26,185 nt of DNA, from contig CAZIQY010000033.1 of the NCBI GenBank assembly GCA_964541605.1, positions 1 to 26,185 on the forward strand. Reading direction: 5' to 3'. The first letter of the stretch is position 1, and the number at the start of each line of letters is the position of its first letter. Position numbers and translations under genes: made by a program. The stretch comes from CAZIQY01 sp964541605. Its GTDB lineage: Bacteria; Desulfobacterota; Syntrophia; Syntrophales; UBA2185. The notes beneath the pieces were generated by a model. It had not been told where the DNA came from and did not search any database. It saw nothing but the letters and a program-made list of their open reading frames with translations. This document shows positions 1 through 6,493 of the stretch, one piece after another.

Positions 1-32
1 TATGTTAAGCTTTTACAAATTTTATGTACTAA

Positions 33-551
33 CTATTCCGGACAGTAGTGATATTTTTCGTGAATCATGTTTCTGTCGAACTCATAGAATTCAAGAAGCA
101 TTGCATCCTGTTCTTCTTTCGTAAAATAGTCCATACAGGGGAAAAAGAAATGTTTGTCTTCCTTTGCTATGTGCTGAGGATAGAACCGGGCCAATTCCTT
201 CAGGCAGCCGATGACTTCCTGGGAGGTGTCTTCACCTGCCAGGTATCTCTCCCTGGCTGAGACAAGTTTCCCTACAGTTTTCCGCGCATATTTATGCTCT
301 TCGATGAGTTCGTTCATAATCCCGGCATGTACCGGCGAAAGTTCCTTTTTAACAAGATCCCGAAACAGGATGTCCTCTTCCTTGCCGTGATGAGTCCTGT
401 CCGCATAGGTTTTGATAAAGTCAACAGCCGTATCGATAAAAACGGTATCCACTTTTTTGGTCTCAGTGATCTTTATGATCTCACCATCAAACAGCCTTAA
501 CATTTTTTCAATTAATCTGTGTTCCCACATCATCGGGCCGATTGGTTTCAT
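33..551 (-). CDS. Hemerythrin HHE cation-binding domain protein
   Basis: 172-residue, mainly helical soluble protein of the bacterial hemerythrin (HHE) type, which binds a di-iron centre and is used for oxygen, nitric oxide or redox sensing or iron handling. Likely metal ligands are visible in the usual order: His11, the His54-His55 pair followed by Glu58/Glu59, His86, then His127 and Glu131 (HxxxE) with His134 three residues on. There is no signal peptide, so it should be cytoplasmic. The ATG start is supported by an AAGGAGG Shine-Dalgarno six bases upstream. It stands alone, downstream of a MITE-like repeat. The family call is firm; the physiological role cannot be read from sequence, although such proteins are common in anaerobes that meet oxygen transiently. 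Confidence 0.88.
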   Translation of the reverse strand: MKPIGPMMWEHRLIEKMLRLFDGEIIKITETKKVDTVFIDTAVDFIKTYADRTHHGKEEDILFRDLVKKELSPVHAGIMNELIEEHKYARKTVGKLVSARERYLAGEDTSQEVIGCLKELARFYPQHIAKEDKHFFFPCMDYFTKEEQDAMLLEFYEFDRNMIHEKYHYCPE

Positions 552-622
552 GGCAATCCTCCTTAATTCATGAATTCACTTCTCCGAATATGTCATCATT
601 ACGGGCTGACCCCCTTAGAATA

Positions 623-651
623 TTTATACCACATTTTATGAGAGGATTCAT
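623..651 (-). promoter_or_regulatory. Possible sigma-70 promoter for the hemerythrin gene
   Basis: On the minus strand a TATAAA -10 (623-628) lies 17 bases from a weak ATGAAT -35 (646-651). The -10 is good and the -35 poor, so this is only a candidate. Confidence 0.3.
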
Positions 652-660
652 TCATGTGTT

Positions 661-793
661 GAAAGCTTTGCATATCTTCATTTTATGCCATTCCGAGGAG
701 CAATAAGCGACGAGGAATCTTAATTATATCAAAATATTCAAGATTTCTCCCTTCGGTCGAAATGACATAAAGTCGACATTGTACAAAGCTTTC
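661..793. repeat. MITE-like imperfect inverted repeat
   Basis: A 133 bp non-coding element whose two halves are imperfect inverted copies. The outer ten bases GAAAGCTTTG (661-670) recur inverted at 784-793. Inside, ATGCCATTCCGA (685-696) pairs with an inverted ATGTCATTTCGA (757-768), and GAGGAATCTTAA (712-723) with an inverted GAGAAATCTTGA nearer the centre. The core resembles dispersed repeats of the 'CATTCCGAGGAGC...GACGAGGAATCT' kind seen in many environmental bacterial genomes (from memory). It begins three bases beyond the stop codon of the caspase/FGE-like gene and lies upstream of the hemerythrin gene. No transposase is encoded, so movement would need one in trans. Confidence 0.65.
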
Positions 794-796
794 GTA

Positions 797-2362
797 TTAA
801 TAGGCGCCCCTGACGAGACGAAAACCGATGCTTTTGAACGCATTTCCCGCGGGAAAGCTGTAGCGGATCGATGCCCGGCAATCCCTGGCCCTATCCAGCC
901 AGCAACCGCCACGGAGAACCCGGGTCGTGCCGTCTTCGGGGCCTGGCGGGTTGTCCCTGGGGCTTGCCTGGTAGTAATTTTCGCCGTACCAGTCCTGCGT
1001 CCATTCCCAGACATTTCCGGACATGTCGTAAAATCCCAGGCCGTTGGGCTTTTTTCGCCCCACCGGGCGAATCCTGTCTTCGGCGTTTGCATCATACCAG
1101 GCATAGTCGGCGAGTTTAGCGTCGCTGCTCGTGCCGGCCCATTTCTCCTGCCTGCCCCCGTCACGGGCGGCGAACTCCCACTTCGCCTCTGTGGGAAGGC
1201 GGTATTTCTGTCCGCTCATACTGCTCAGTTCAGCGATGAAGGCCATTGCATCCGTCCAGGCAACGCTCTCCACGGGACAGGAATCCCCGCAGTCCCTGAA
1301 GTGAGAGGGATTGTTTTTCATGACCTTGCGCCACTGTGCCTGCGTAACCTCATGTTTTCCCATGTAGAAACCGTCCAGGCATACCTCGTGAATGGGCCTT
1401 TCATGGTTTTCCCCATCCCCGAAATTGTCCCCCATTTGAAAGCAGCCTCCCCTGACCAGGATGAATTCCATGCCGGTGACGGGATCTGTGAAAGTGAAGG
1501 GCAGGTCCTTTTTCGGTTTTTCCACGGACGTCCTGGCAACGGCGGCAGAGCCCGCAGCGGTCTTCGTTTCCGGTATGGTCTGAGCTGCGCCGGCCGCTGT
1601 CCGTTTTGCGGGATGAAAGAAGAAGTCTCCCTGAAGGGATGACAACTCCCATGGTATCTGTTTGCCGCCCGTATCCTGGTTTAATTTCTGGCGGACATTC
1701 TTAAAGACCTGTTCAATGGCAAGCCCCGGCATCGTCATGTAGTGCATGAGGGCGGACGCAAAAGGGCTGTTCCGGCCTTCTCCATCCAGGGCCACCTGTC
1801 CGGGACCGGTCGAATAGGAGATGTAAGAACCCGCAGGGGCCTTGCCGAGCACAGCCAGCCCGCGGTTCGCGGAACGGAAGCTTCGGGAGAAGGGATTGTC
1901 GCGGCAGGCGTCGAGGATGACAATGTTCAGACCGTTGTTGGCGTTTGCCATCTCATCGAGAATCATTCCTGCATCCATGGTTTCGTATTTAACGTCGGAT
2001 TCCTTGCTGATCCTGGCGCTGACAGGAACAAGATAATTGATGCCTTCGACCTGAAGGCCGTGACCGGCAAAATAGAAAAGCCCCACCCCGCCTCGTTTGA
2101 GGCGCTTCCCGAAGTCCCGAACGGCCTCCTCCATGACCTTGAGGCCGGCGTTCTTTTTCAGGGTTACCGTAAATCCCTGCTTTTGCAGAGCTGCGGCGAT
2201 GTCCGAAGCGTCGTTGACGGGATTCTTCAACGGAGCGAAACCGTAGTTGCTGTTGCCGATAACAAGCGCCAGACGCTGATCTTCGGATGCTATGGAGTTG
2301 AACGATGCGATGAAGACAAGCAGGAATGTAAGAAAGGCGATTCGAATCAGGCCGAAATGCAA
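797..2362 (-). CDS. Secreted caspase-like (peptidase C14) protein with C-terminal FGE/SUMF-like domain
   Basis: 521 residues. A signal peptide (residues 1 to about 26) predicts export. Residues about 28-250 form a caspase-like p20 domain with the His-Cys dyad: His101 in FAGHG and Cys153 in LDACRDNPF. An Ala/Thr/Lys-rich linker (about 252-288) joins a formylglycine-generating-enzyme-like domain (about 292-518) with the GMEFILVRGG start, RLPTEAKWEFAAR, GNVWEW and RVLRGGCW motifs. The cysteine pair of true aerobic FGE is not intact: Asp490 sits where the first would be, while Cys495 fits the second, so oxidase activity is doubtful and a binding or structural role is more likely. The start is TTG, with AAGGAG six bases upstream; no in-frame ATG fits. 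It lies downstream of acyP but probably has its own promoter. The role is unknown; such fusions are known but poorly characterised. Confidence 0.85.
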   Translation of the reverse strand: MHFGLIRIAFLTFLLVFIASFNSIASEDQRLALVIGNSNYGFAPLKNPVNDASDIAAALQKQGFTVTLKKNAGLKVMEEAVRDFGKRLKRGGVGLFYFAGHGLQVEGINYLVPVSARISKESDVKYETMDAGMILDEMANANNGLNIVILDACRDNPFSRSFRSANRGLAVLGKAPAGSYISYSTGPGQVALDGEGRNSPFASALMHYMTMPGLAIEQVFKNVRQKLNQDTGGKQIPWELSSLQGDFFFHPAKRTAAGAAQTIPETKTAAGSAAVARTSVEKPKKDLPFTFTDPVTGMEFILVRGGCFQMGDNFGDGENHERPIHEVCLDGFYMGKHEVTQAQWRKVMKNNPSHFRDCGDSCPVESVAWTDAMAFIAELSSMSGQKYRLPTEAKWEFAARDGGRQEKWAGTSSDAKLADYAWYDANAEDRIRPVGRKKPNGLGFYDMSGNVWEWTQDWYGENYYQASPRDNPPGPEDGTTRVLRGGCWLDRARDCRASIRYSFPAGNAFKSIGFRLVRGAY

Positions 2363-2393
2363 AGGAGTCTCCTTTATTTTAAAAGCGGATGCA

Positions 2394-2422
2394 AGTATAC
2401 ATTAATCAATGTCAGACCTCAA
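2394..2422 (-). promoter_or_regulatory. Candidate sigma-70 promoter for the caspase/FGE-like gene
   Basis: On the minus strand, TTGAGG (2417-2422) and TATACT (2394-2399) are separated by 17 bases, about 30 bases upstream of the TTG start. This would allow expression independent of ligA-acyP. Confidence 0.45.
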
Positions 2423-2452
2423 GCGATGTGTTGGTTGCAATCGTTTGACATG

Positions 2453-2746
2453 TTATGAACGGGTGATCCGGAAATCCTGGAACTCTCCCGTAAGCGGCTC
2501 TTCTTTGGCGTCGACGTCATGTACGACGGCGTAAGGCGGGCCCTTTTTGCACCATTCCAGCATGACCGAGACGTTCTCTTCTTTTCCTTCGAACACGGCC
2601 TCCACCCTGCCGTCGGAGAGGTTCCTGACCCAGCCGGTGAGGTTGAGGGATTGCGCGGTTTCCCTGGTGTATGCCCGGAAGAAGACGCCCTGGACGCGGC
2701 CGGAAATATAAACATGCATACGCTTCATCTGTTTTCTATCGTCCAT
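2453..2746 (-). CDS. acyP: Acylphosphatase
   Basis: 97-residue cytoplasmic enzyme that hydrolyses acyl phosphates such as acetyl or carbamoyl phosphate. The signature GRVQGVFFR holds the phosphate-binding loop with catalytic Arg24, and GWVRNLSDGRVE holds catalytic Asn42, covering the whole short alpha/beta fold. Only four bases separate it from the upstream ligA stop, so the two are probably co-transcribed. An alternative ATG six codons in (2728) gives 91 residues, nearer the usual family length; neither start has a convincing Shine-Dalgarno, so the exact N-terminus is uncertain. The family call is secure. Confidence 0.92.
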   Translation of the reverse strand: MDDRKQMKRMHVYISGRVQGVFFRAYTRETAQSLNLTGWVRNLSDGRVEAVFEGKEENVSVMLEWCKKGPPYAVVHDVDAKEEPLTGEFQDFRITRS

Positions 2747-2750
2747 GTCG

Positions 2751-4778
2751 TTAAAGCCTGCCTGTCAGTTTGAGGAATTCCTCCTCGTTGAGGATGGCGA
2801 TCCCCGCTGATCGGGCCTTTTGAAGCTTGGAGCCCGGCGCTTCGCCCGCTACGACATAGTCCGTCTTTTTCGTGACGGATTCCGATATCTGCCCCCCGAG
2901 AGATTCAACGATTTGTTTCGCTTCGGTACGGGAAAGTCTGGCGAGGGCGCCCGTGAATACAAAAGATTTTCCCGCAAGGAAGGCCGTTTCACTCTTTGCT
3001 GTCTCCGTGGCTACGACGTTGGCGTCCCTGAATTTTTCCATGACGCGGATATTGGAGGGTTCGCAAAAAAAGCTCAAAATGCTGCGGGCCGCTTCCGGTC
3101 CCACATCCCGGATCGCGAGGAGTTCTTCTTCCCCGGCGCGGCTGAGACTTTCGAGATTCATGAACTGCCTGGCCAGTACGGCGGCCATGCGCTCGCCCAC
3201 GTGGCGGATGCCGAGAGCATACAGGAACTTGTCCAGAGAAGGGGATTTCGTCCGCTCGATGGCCGAAAGGAGGTTCGAAGCTGATTTTTCCGCCATTCTA
3301 TCGAGGCCAAGGAGTGTTTCCTTTGTCAGGAGATAGAGGTCCGCCGGGTCTTTGATGACGCCCGCGTTCACCATTTGAGAGACCAGCTTTTCACCGAGAC
3401 CTTCGATGTTCATGCCGCCCCGGGAGGCAAAATGGGTGATGTTTTCCTTGATCTGGGCGGGGCAGGCCATATTGATGCAACGGTAAGCGACCTCACCCTC
3501 GAGACGGACGACCTTCGAACCGCATCCTCCCTGATCCGGTGGGCAGATTTCAGGTTTGGAAAATTTTCGCTCCATTCCATCCCTTTTCGATTTGACAACC
3601 GTAACGACTTCCGGAATCACGTCTCCCGCACGTTGGATGATGACCGTATCGCCGATGCGGATGTCTTTCTTGTCGATTTCGTCCATATTGTGAAGGGTGG
3701 CCCGGCTGACCATGACGCCGCCGACCCGGACAGGTTTCATGAGGGCAACGGGGGTGAGGACGCCCGTCCGTCCCACCTGGAAGACGATATCTTCAATGAC
3801 TGTGGTCTCCTGCGTTGCGGCAAATTTGCAGGCGACGGCCCAGCGAGGGCTTCTGGAAACGGTGCCCAGGCGATCCTGGATGGAAAGGTCATCCACCTTG
3901 ATGACGATCCCGTCAATCTCATAGGGAAGTTCTTTCCGGATGTCGTTGATATGATGATAGTATTGAATGCAGGAATTGACGTCTTCGGCCTGGCGGATCC
4001 GGTCATTTACTCTAAATCCCCAGCGCCTCAGGGTTTGCAGGACATTCCAGTGGCTTTTGAAAGCGGTTCCCGTGCCCGTGCCGATGCCGTAGCAGAAGAT
4101 GTCCAGAGGCCTTCTGACGGTGATTCTTGAATCCAGTTGCCGGAGCGACCCGGCGGCGGCGTTTCTGGGATTGGCAAACGGCGGCTCGCCGTTCCGTGTC
4201 CTTCGTCTGTTCAGGGTTTTAAAGGCCTCGGTTTCCATGAACACTTCGCCCCGGATTTCTATTCTTTCCGGTATGGCAGCCTCCGGCGCTTCCTTCATTC
4301 GCAGGGGAATGGTATGAATGGTCTTGAGGTTTTGGGTAATGACTTCCCCTGTCGCTCCGTCTCCCCTCGTCAGGCCGATGTCCAGAACGCCATTAATATA
4401 AATGAGATTGACCGCCACGCCGTCCAGTTTGGGCTCGACGACAAACGTGACGGCCTCATCCGTGCCGAGAAATCGCCGGATGCGCTCATCGAAATCATGG
4501 ATATCCTGCTCGGAAAAGGCATTGGCGAGGCTGAGCATGGGGGTGAAATGGTTCCGGGTTTCGAATTTTTCCAGAGGAGCGGCGCCGACACGCCGGGTGG
4601 GTGAATCGGAGTGGTCAAGATCGGGGAATTGGCTTTCAAGTTCCATGAGTTCTTTCATCAATCGGTCGTACTCGGCATCGGATATTTCAGGGTCGTCCAA
4701 CTGATAATAGCGCCGGTTATGGTAATTGATGATGGCTCTGAGCTCTTCGATTCTCTTGATGGCGGCTTCGGTATTCAT
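2751..4778 (-). CDS. ligA: NAD+-dependent DNA ligase
   Basis: 675 residues, full length for bacterial LigA, which seals nicks in replication and repair using NAD+. Domains in order: Ia NAD-binding region (about 1-70, with the YYQLDDPEISDAEYD element), adenylation domain with catalytic Lys117 in EPKLDG, OB fold (about 320-400), a four-cysteine zinc finger (Cys412, Cys419, Cys434, Cys439), helix-hairpin-helix repeats (about 450-590), and a C-terminal BRCT domain (about 595-668). All catalytic elements look intact. The ATG start has only a weak Shine-Dalgarno. Two hairpin repeats fill the space between this start and the upstream small gene, so transcription from that gene's promoter must cross them. 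acyP follows four bases downstream. Confidence 0.98.
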   Translation of the reverse strand: MNTEAAIKRIEELRAIINYHNRRYYQLDDPEISDAEYDRLMKELMELESQFPDLDHSDSPTRRVGAAPLEKFETRNHFTPMLSLANAFSEQDIHDFDERIRRFLGTDEAVTFVVEPKLDGVAVNLIYINGVLDIGLTRGDGATGEVITQNLKTIHTIPLRMKEAPEAAIPERIEIRGEVFMETEAFKTLNRRRTRNGEPPFANPRNAAAGSLRQLDSRITVRRPLDIFCYGIGTGTGTAFKSHWNVLQTLRRWGFRVNDRIRQAEDVNSCIQYYHHINDIRKELPYEIDGIVIKVDDLSIQDRLGTVSRSPRWAVACKFAATQETTVIEDIVFQVGRTGVLTPVALMKPVRVGGVMVSRATLHNMDEIDKKDIRIGDTVIIQRAGDVIPEVVTVVKSKRDGMERKFSKPEICPPDQGGCGSKVVRLEGEVAYRCINMACPAQIKENITHFASRGGMNIEGLGEKLVSQMVNAGVIKDPADLYLLTKETLLGLDRMAEKSASNLLSAIERTKSPSLDKFLYALGIRHVGERMAAVLARQFMNLESLSRAGEEELLAIRDVGPEAARSILSFFCEPSNIRVMEKFRDANVVATETAKSETAFLAGKSFVFTGALARLSRTEAKQIVESLGGQISESVTKKTDYVVAGEAPGSKLQKARSAGIAILNEEEFLKLTGRL

Positions 4779-4795
4779 GAGTTAAGAACCTGGTT

Positions 4796-4853
4796 CCCCG
4801 CCTTCGCGGGGATGACAACGGGTTTATGGAGCCCGCCTTCGCGGGGATGACAA
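4796..4853. repeat. Pair of REP-like GC-rich hairpin repeats
   Basis: Two direct copies of a 23 bp unit (4796-4818 and 4831-4853) that differ only at the first base. Each contains CCCCGC/GCCCGC, a CTTC loop and GCGGGG, a tight six-base-pair stem (the second copy starts with a mismatch), followed by ATGACAA. The opposite strand reads TTGTCATCCCCGCGAAGGCG, a form seen as dispersed intergenic repeats in many proteobacteria (from memory). They fill the short gap between the small hypothetical gene and ligA. Confidence 0.75.
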
Positions 4854-4860
4854 TTTTTCC

Positions 4861-5136
4861 TTATTTCACAAGTCGCAGGTCTGGTTTCCCCTTTTTTTGT
4901 GGTTTGACAGGGGGTTTTTGTTTGTTGTTCTGAAGTTTGAGAATGTTTTCGTTGAAGATGTGGTTCTTCGCCCTGACGGAGTTGATAATAAAGAAGATGA
5001 TGACCGCCTTTTCCCATTCCTTTGACGTATCAAACTGCTCCATGCGTGTCTTGTATTTTTCCCAAAGGTTGGTCAAAGAGGCCTCATCCAGGTCCAGTAT
5101 TTTTTCAGCAAGTCTTTCCAAGGTAGATTCGAGCAT
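4861..5136 (-). CDS. Conserved-looking hypothetical protein, 91 residues
   Basis: I do not recognise a named family. The protein is small, probably cytoplasmic and helical: an amphipathic N-terminal half (residues 1-40, rich in Leu/Glu), a hydrophobic stretch WEKAVIIFFIINSVRAKN (about 41-58), and a basic, proline- and lysine-rich tail (about 70-91). The frame stays open upstream to 5274, but the ATG at 5136 is preferred: an AAGGAAC Shine-Dalgarno lies just upstream, and a strong promoter inside the apparent extension would start transcription at about 5164. It lies ahead of ligA on the same strand, separated by the hairpin repeats, and may share its transcript. Confidence 0.65.
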   Translation of the reverse strand: MLESTLERLAEKILDLDEASLTNLWEKYKTRMEQFDTSKEWEKAVIIFFIINSVRAKNHIFNENILKLQNNKQKPPVKPQKKGKPDLRLVK

Positions 5137-5170
5137 GATGTATTGTTCCTTTGCGGTTGTTGAGGCAAAT

Positions 5171-5198
5171 AGTATAAAAGGTGCCTGCATAAAGTCAA
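5171..5198 (-). promoter_or_regulatory. Sigma-70 promoter for the small hypothetical gene (and perhaps ligA)
   Basis: On the minus strand, TTGACT (5193-5198) and TATACT (5171-5176) are 16 bases apart; each matches consensus at five of six positions. The predicted start of transcription is near 5164, 28 bases before the ATG at 5136. Confidence 0.6.
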
Positions 5199-5311
5199 AC
5201 GAAAACCTCTTGCGAGCTTCAAATGCTTCCATATTGTCACGCGTTGAGGACATGGAATGCGGGAAACCGGGCAATGCGGAAGGGGCAGATCTCCTTGATC
5301 GGGGGGGCCGT

Positions 5312-5339
5312 TTGACATTCAGAGGATCGTCCTTACATT
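5312..5339 (+). promoter_or_regulatory. Sigma-70 promoter for msrAB
   Basis: A consensus TTGACA -35 (5312-5317) is followed 16 bases later by TACATT (5334-5339), 43 bases before the msrAB ATG. It is divergent from the small hypothetical gene. Confidence 0.55.
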
Positions 5340-5372
5340 ATGTTAAACAAGACATATCAAAAAGTTTCTCAT

Positions 5373-5377
5373 GGAGG
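5373..5377 (+). promoter_or_regulatory. Ribosome binding site that fixes the msrAB start
   Basis: GGAGG lies five bases before the ATG at 5383. An in-frame ATG at 5371 overlaps this site and has no Shine-Dalgarno of its own, so 5383 is the better start. Confidence 0.7.
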
Positions 5378-5382
5378 ATAAG

Positions 5383-6483
5383 ATGAAACATCCCCTTGTA
5401 TATCTGCTGACACTTATTGTATTTTTCTTTGGTTGTCAGAATTCCGGCAGCAGCCAGCGGGAGGTAAAAAATAACATGACGAAAAATAATGTAACGACAA
5501 AGACAGCCACGTTCGCCGGGGGCTGTTTCTGGTGCGTGGAATCCGATTTTGAAAAAGTTCCGGGCGTTGTGAAGGCCGTATCCGGTTATACGGGCGGGTC
5601 CATGGAAAGCCCTACCTATGAAAACTATGGCCGGGGAGGGCACGTGGAGGCCGTGCAGGTATATTACGATCCGTCCGTCGTCACCTATGAACAATTGCTC
5701 GACGTGTTCTGGCGGCATATCGATCCTGCGGATCCGGACGGGCAATTTGCCGACCGGGGCCGTTATTACCGCAGCGCCGTCTTCTATCACGACGATGAGC
5801 AGAAACGGCTGGCGGAAAAGTCGAAAGGGGCGCTGGGTAAATCGGAGCGCTTCCACAGGCCCGTTGTCACGGAGATCATCAAATTCGAAAAGTTTTATGA
5901 TGCGGAAGAATACCATCAGGATTATTACAAAAAGAATCCCCTGCGCTACAAGTATTACAGGCATGGATCGGGCCGTGATCAGTTTTTAAAAAAGGTGTGG
6001 GGAAGCGGCGACGCGGGCCTCAAACCCGTACCGGCGCAGTCTTATAAAAAACCGGCTGATGAAACACTGAAAAAGAAGTTGAATTCTCTACAGTATGACG
6101 TTACGCAGAAAGACGCCACGGAACCGCCCTTCCGCAATGAATACTGGGACAACAAGAAAGAGGGCATCTATGTCGACGTCGTTTCGGGCGAGCCGCTGTT
6201 CAGCTCCCTGGACAAATATGATTCCGGCACCGGATGGCCCAGTTTTACCAGACCCCTTGAGCCGGTCAATATCGTGGAGAAGGAGGACCGCGGCCTGTTC
6301 ATGAGACGGACGGAAGTAAGAAGCAGATACGGGGATTCACATCTGGGGCACGTCTTTCCGGACGGCCCGAAGCCGACGGGCCTCAGGTATTGCATGAACT
6401 CGGCCTCGTTGAGATTTATCTCCAGGGAAGATCTGGAAAAAGAAGGATACGGCCGGTATTTGGGATTGTTTGATCGGAAGTGA
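5383..6483 (+). CDS. msrAB: Peptide methionine sulfoxide reductase MsrA-MsrB fusion, predicted lipoprotein
   Basis: 366-residue bifunctional enzyme that reduces both S- and R-methionine sulfoxide in proteins. A lipoprotein-like signal peptide ends at Cys18 (FFFGC), so it should be anchored outside the cytoplasm, as in PilB-type envelope repair enzymes. The MsrA domain (about 42-200) has GCFWC with catalytic Cys48. The MsrB domain (about 235-350) has catalytic Cys337 in RYCMNSAS and the conserved SHLGHVFPDGP. Thr283 occupies the position (SGTGWPSF) where many MsrBs have the resolving cysteine, and the MsrB zinc CxxC pairs are absent; both variants are known in the family. There are no cysteines between 51 and 337, so reductant recycling may differ from the standard route. 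It converges on the patatin gene with a ten-base gap. Confidence 0.96.
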   Translation: MKHPLVYLLTLIVFFFGCQNSGSSQREVKNNMTKNNVTTKTATFAGGCFWCVESDFEKVPGVVKAVSGYTGGSMESPTYENYGRGGHVEAVQVYYDPSVVTYEQLLDVFWRHIDPADPDGQFADRGRYYRSAVFYHDDEQKRLAEKSKGALGKSERFHRPVVTEIIKFEKFYDAEEYHQDYYKKNPLRYKYYRHGSGRDQFLKKVWGSGDAGLKPVPAQSYKKPADETLKKKLNSLQYDVTQKDATEPPFRNEYWDNKKEGIYVDVVSGEPLFSSLDKYDSGTGWPSFTRPLEPVNIVEKEDRGLFMRRTEVRSRYGDSHLGHVFPDGPKPTGLRYCMNSASLRFISREDLEKEGYGRYLGLFDRK

Positions 6484-6493
6484 GGGGCGTCGG

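Noticed and set aside
1..32. Possible gene fragment at the left edge
   Set aside because: The stretch is too short to judge; nothing beyond AT-rich sequence following the hemerythrin stop is visible.
724..1164. A 146-codon minus-strand open frame overlapping the end of the caspase/FGE-like gene
   Set aside because: Its end is encoded by the MITE-like repeat (the MSFRPKGEI type of artefact) and its body lies out of frame within a clear gene.
797..1487. FGE-like domain taken as a true sulfatase-activating enzyme
   Set aside because: The redox cysteine pair is not intact, the protein is exported, and no sulfatase gene is nearby.
1742..2458. A 238-codon plus-strand open frame opposite the caspase domain
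   Set aside because: It is antisense to a gene with intact catalytic motifs; it has no recognisable domain and no convincing ribosome site.
4775..5017. An 80-codon minus-strand open frame over the hairpin repeats
   Set aside because: Its tail (VIPAKAGNQ and PREGG) is the usual false translation of this repeat, and it overlaps the better-supported 91-residue gene.
5338..5964. A 208-codon minus-strand open frame opposite msrAB
   Set aside because: It mirrors the MsrA coding sequence and has no independent support.
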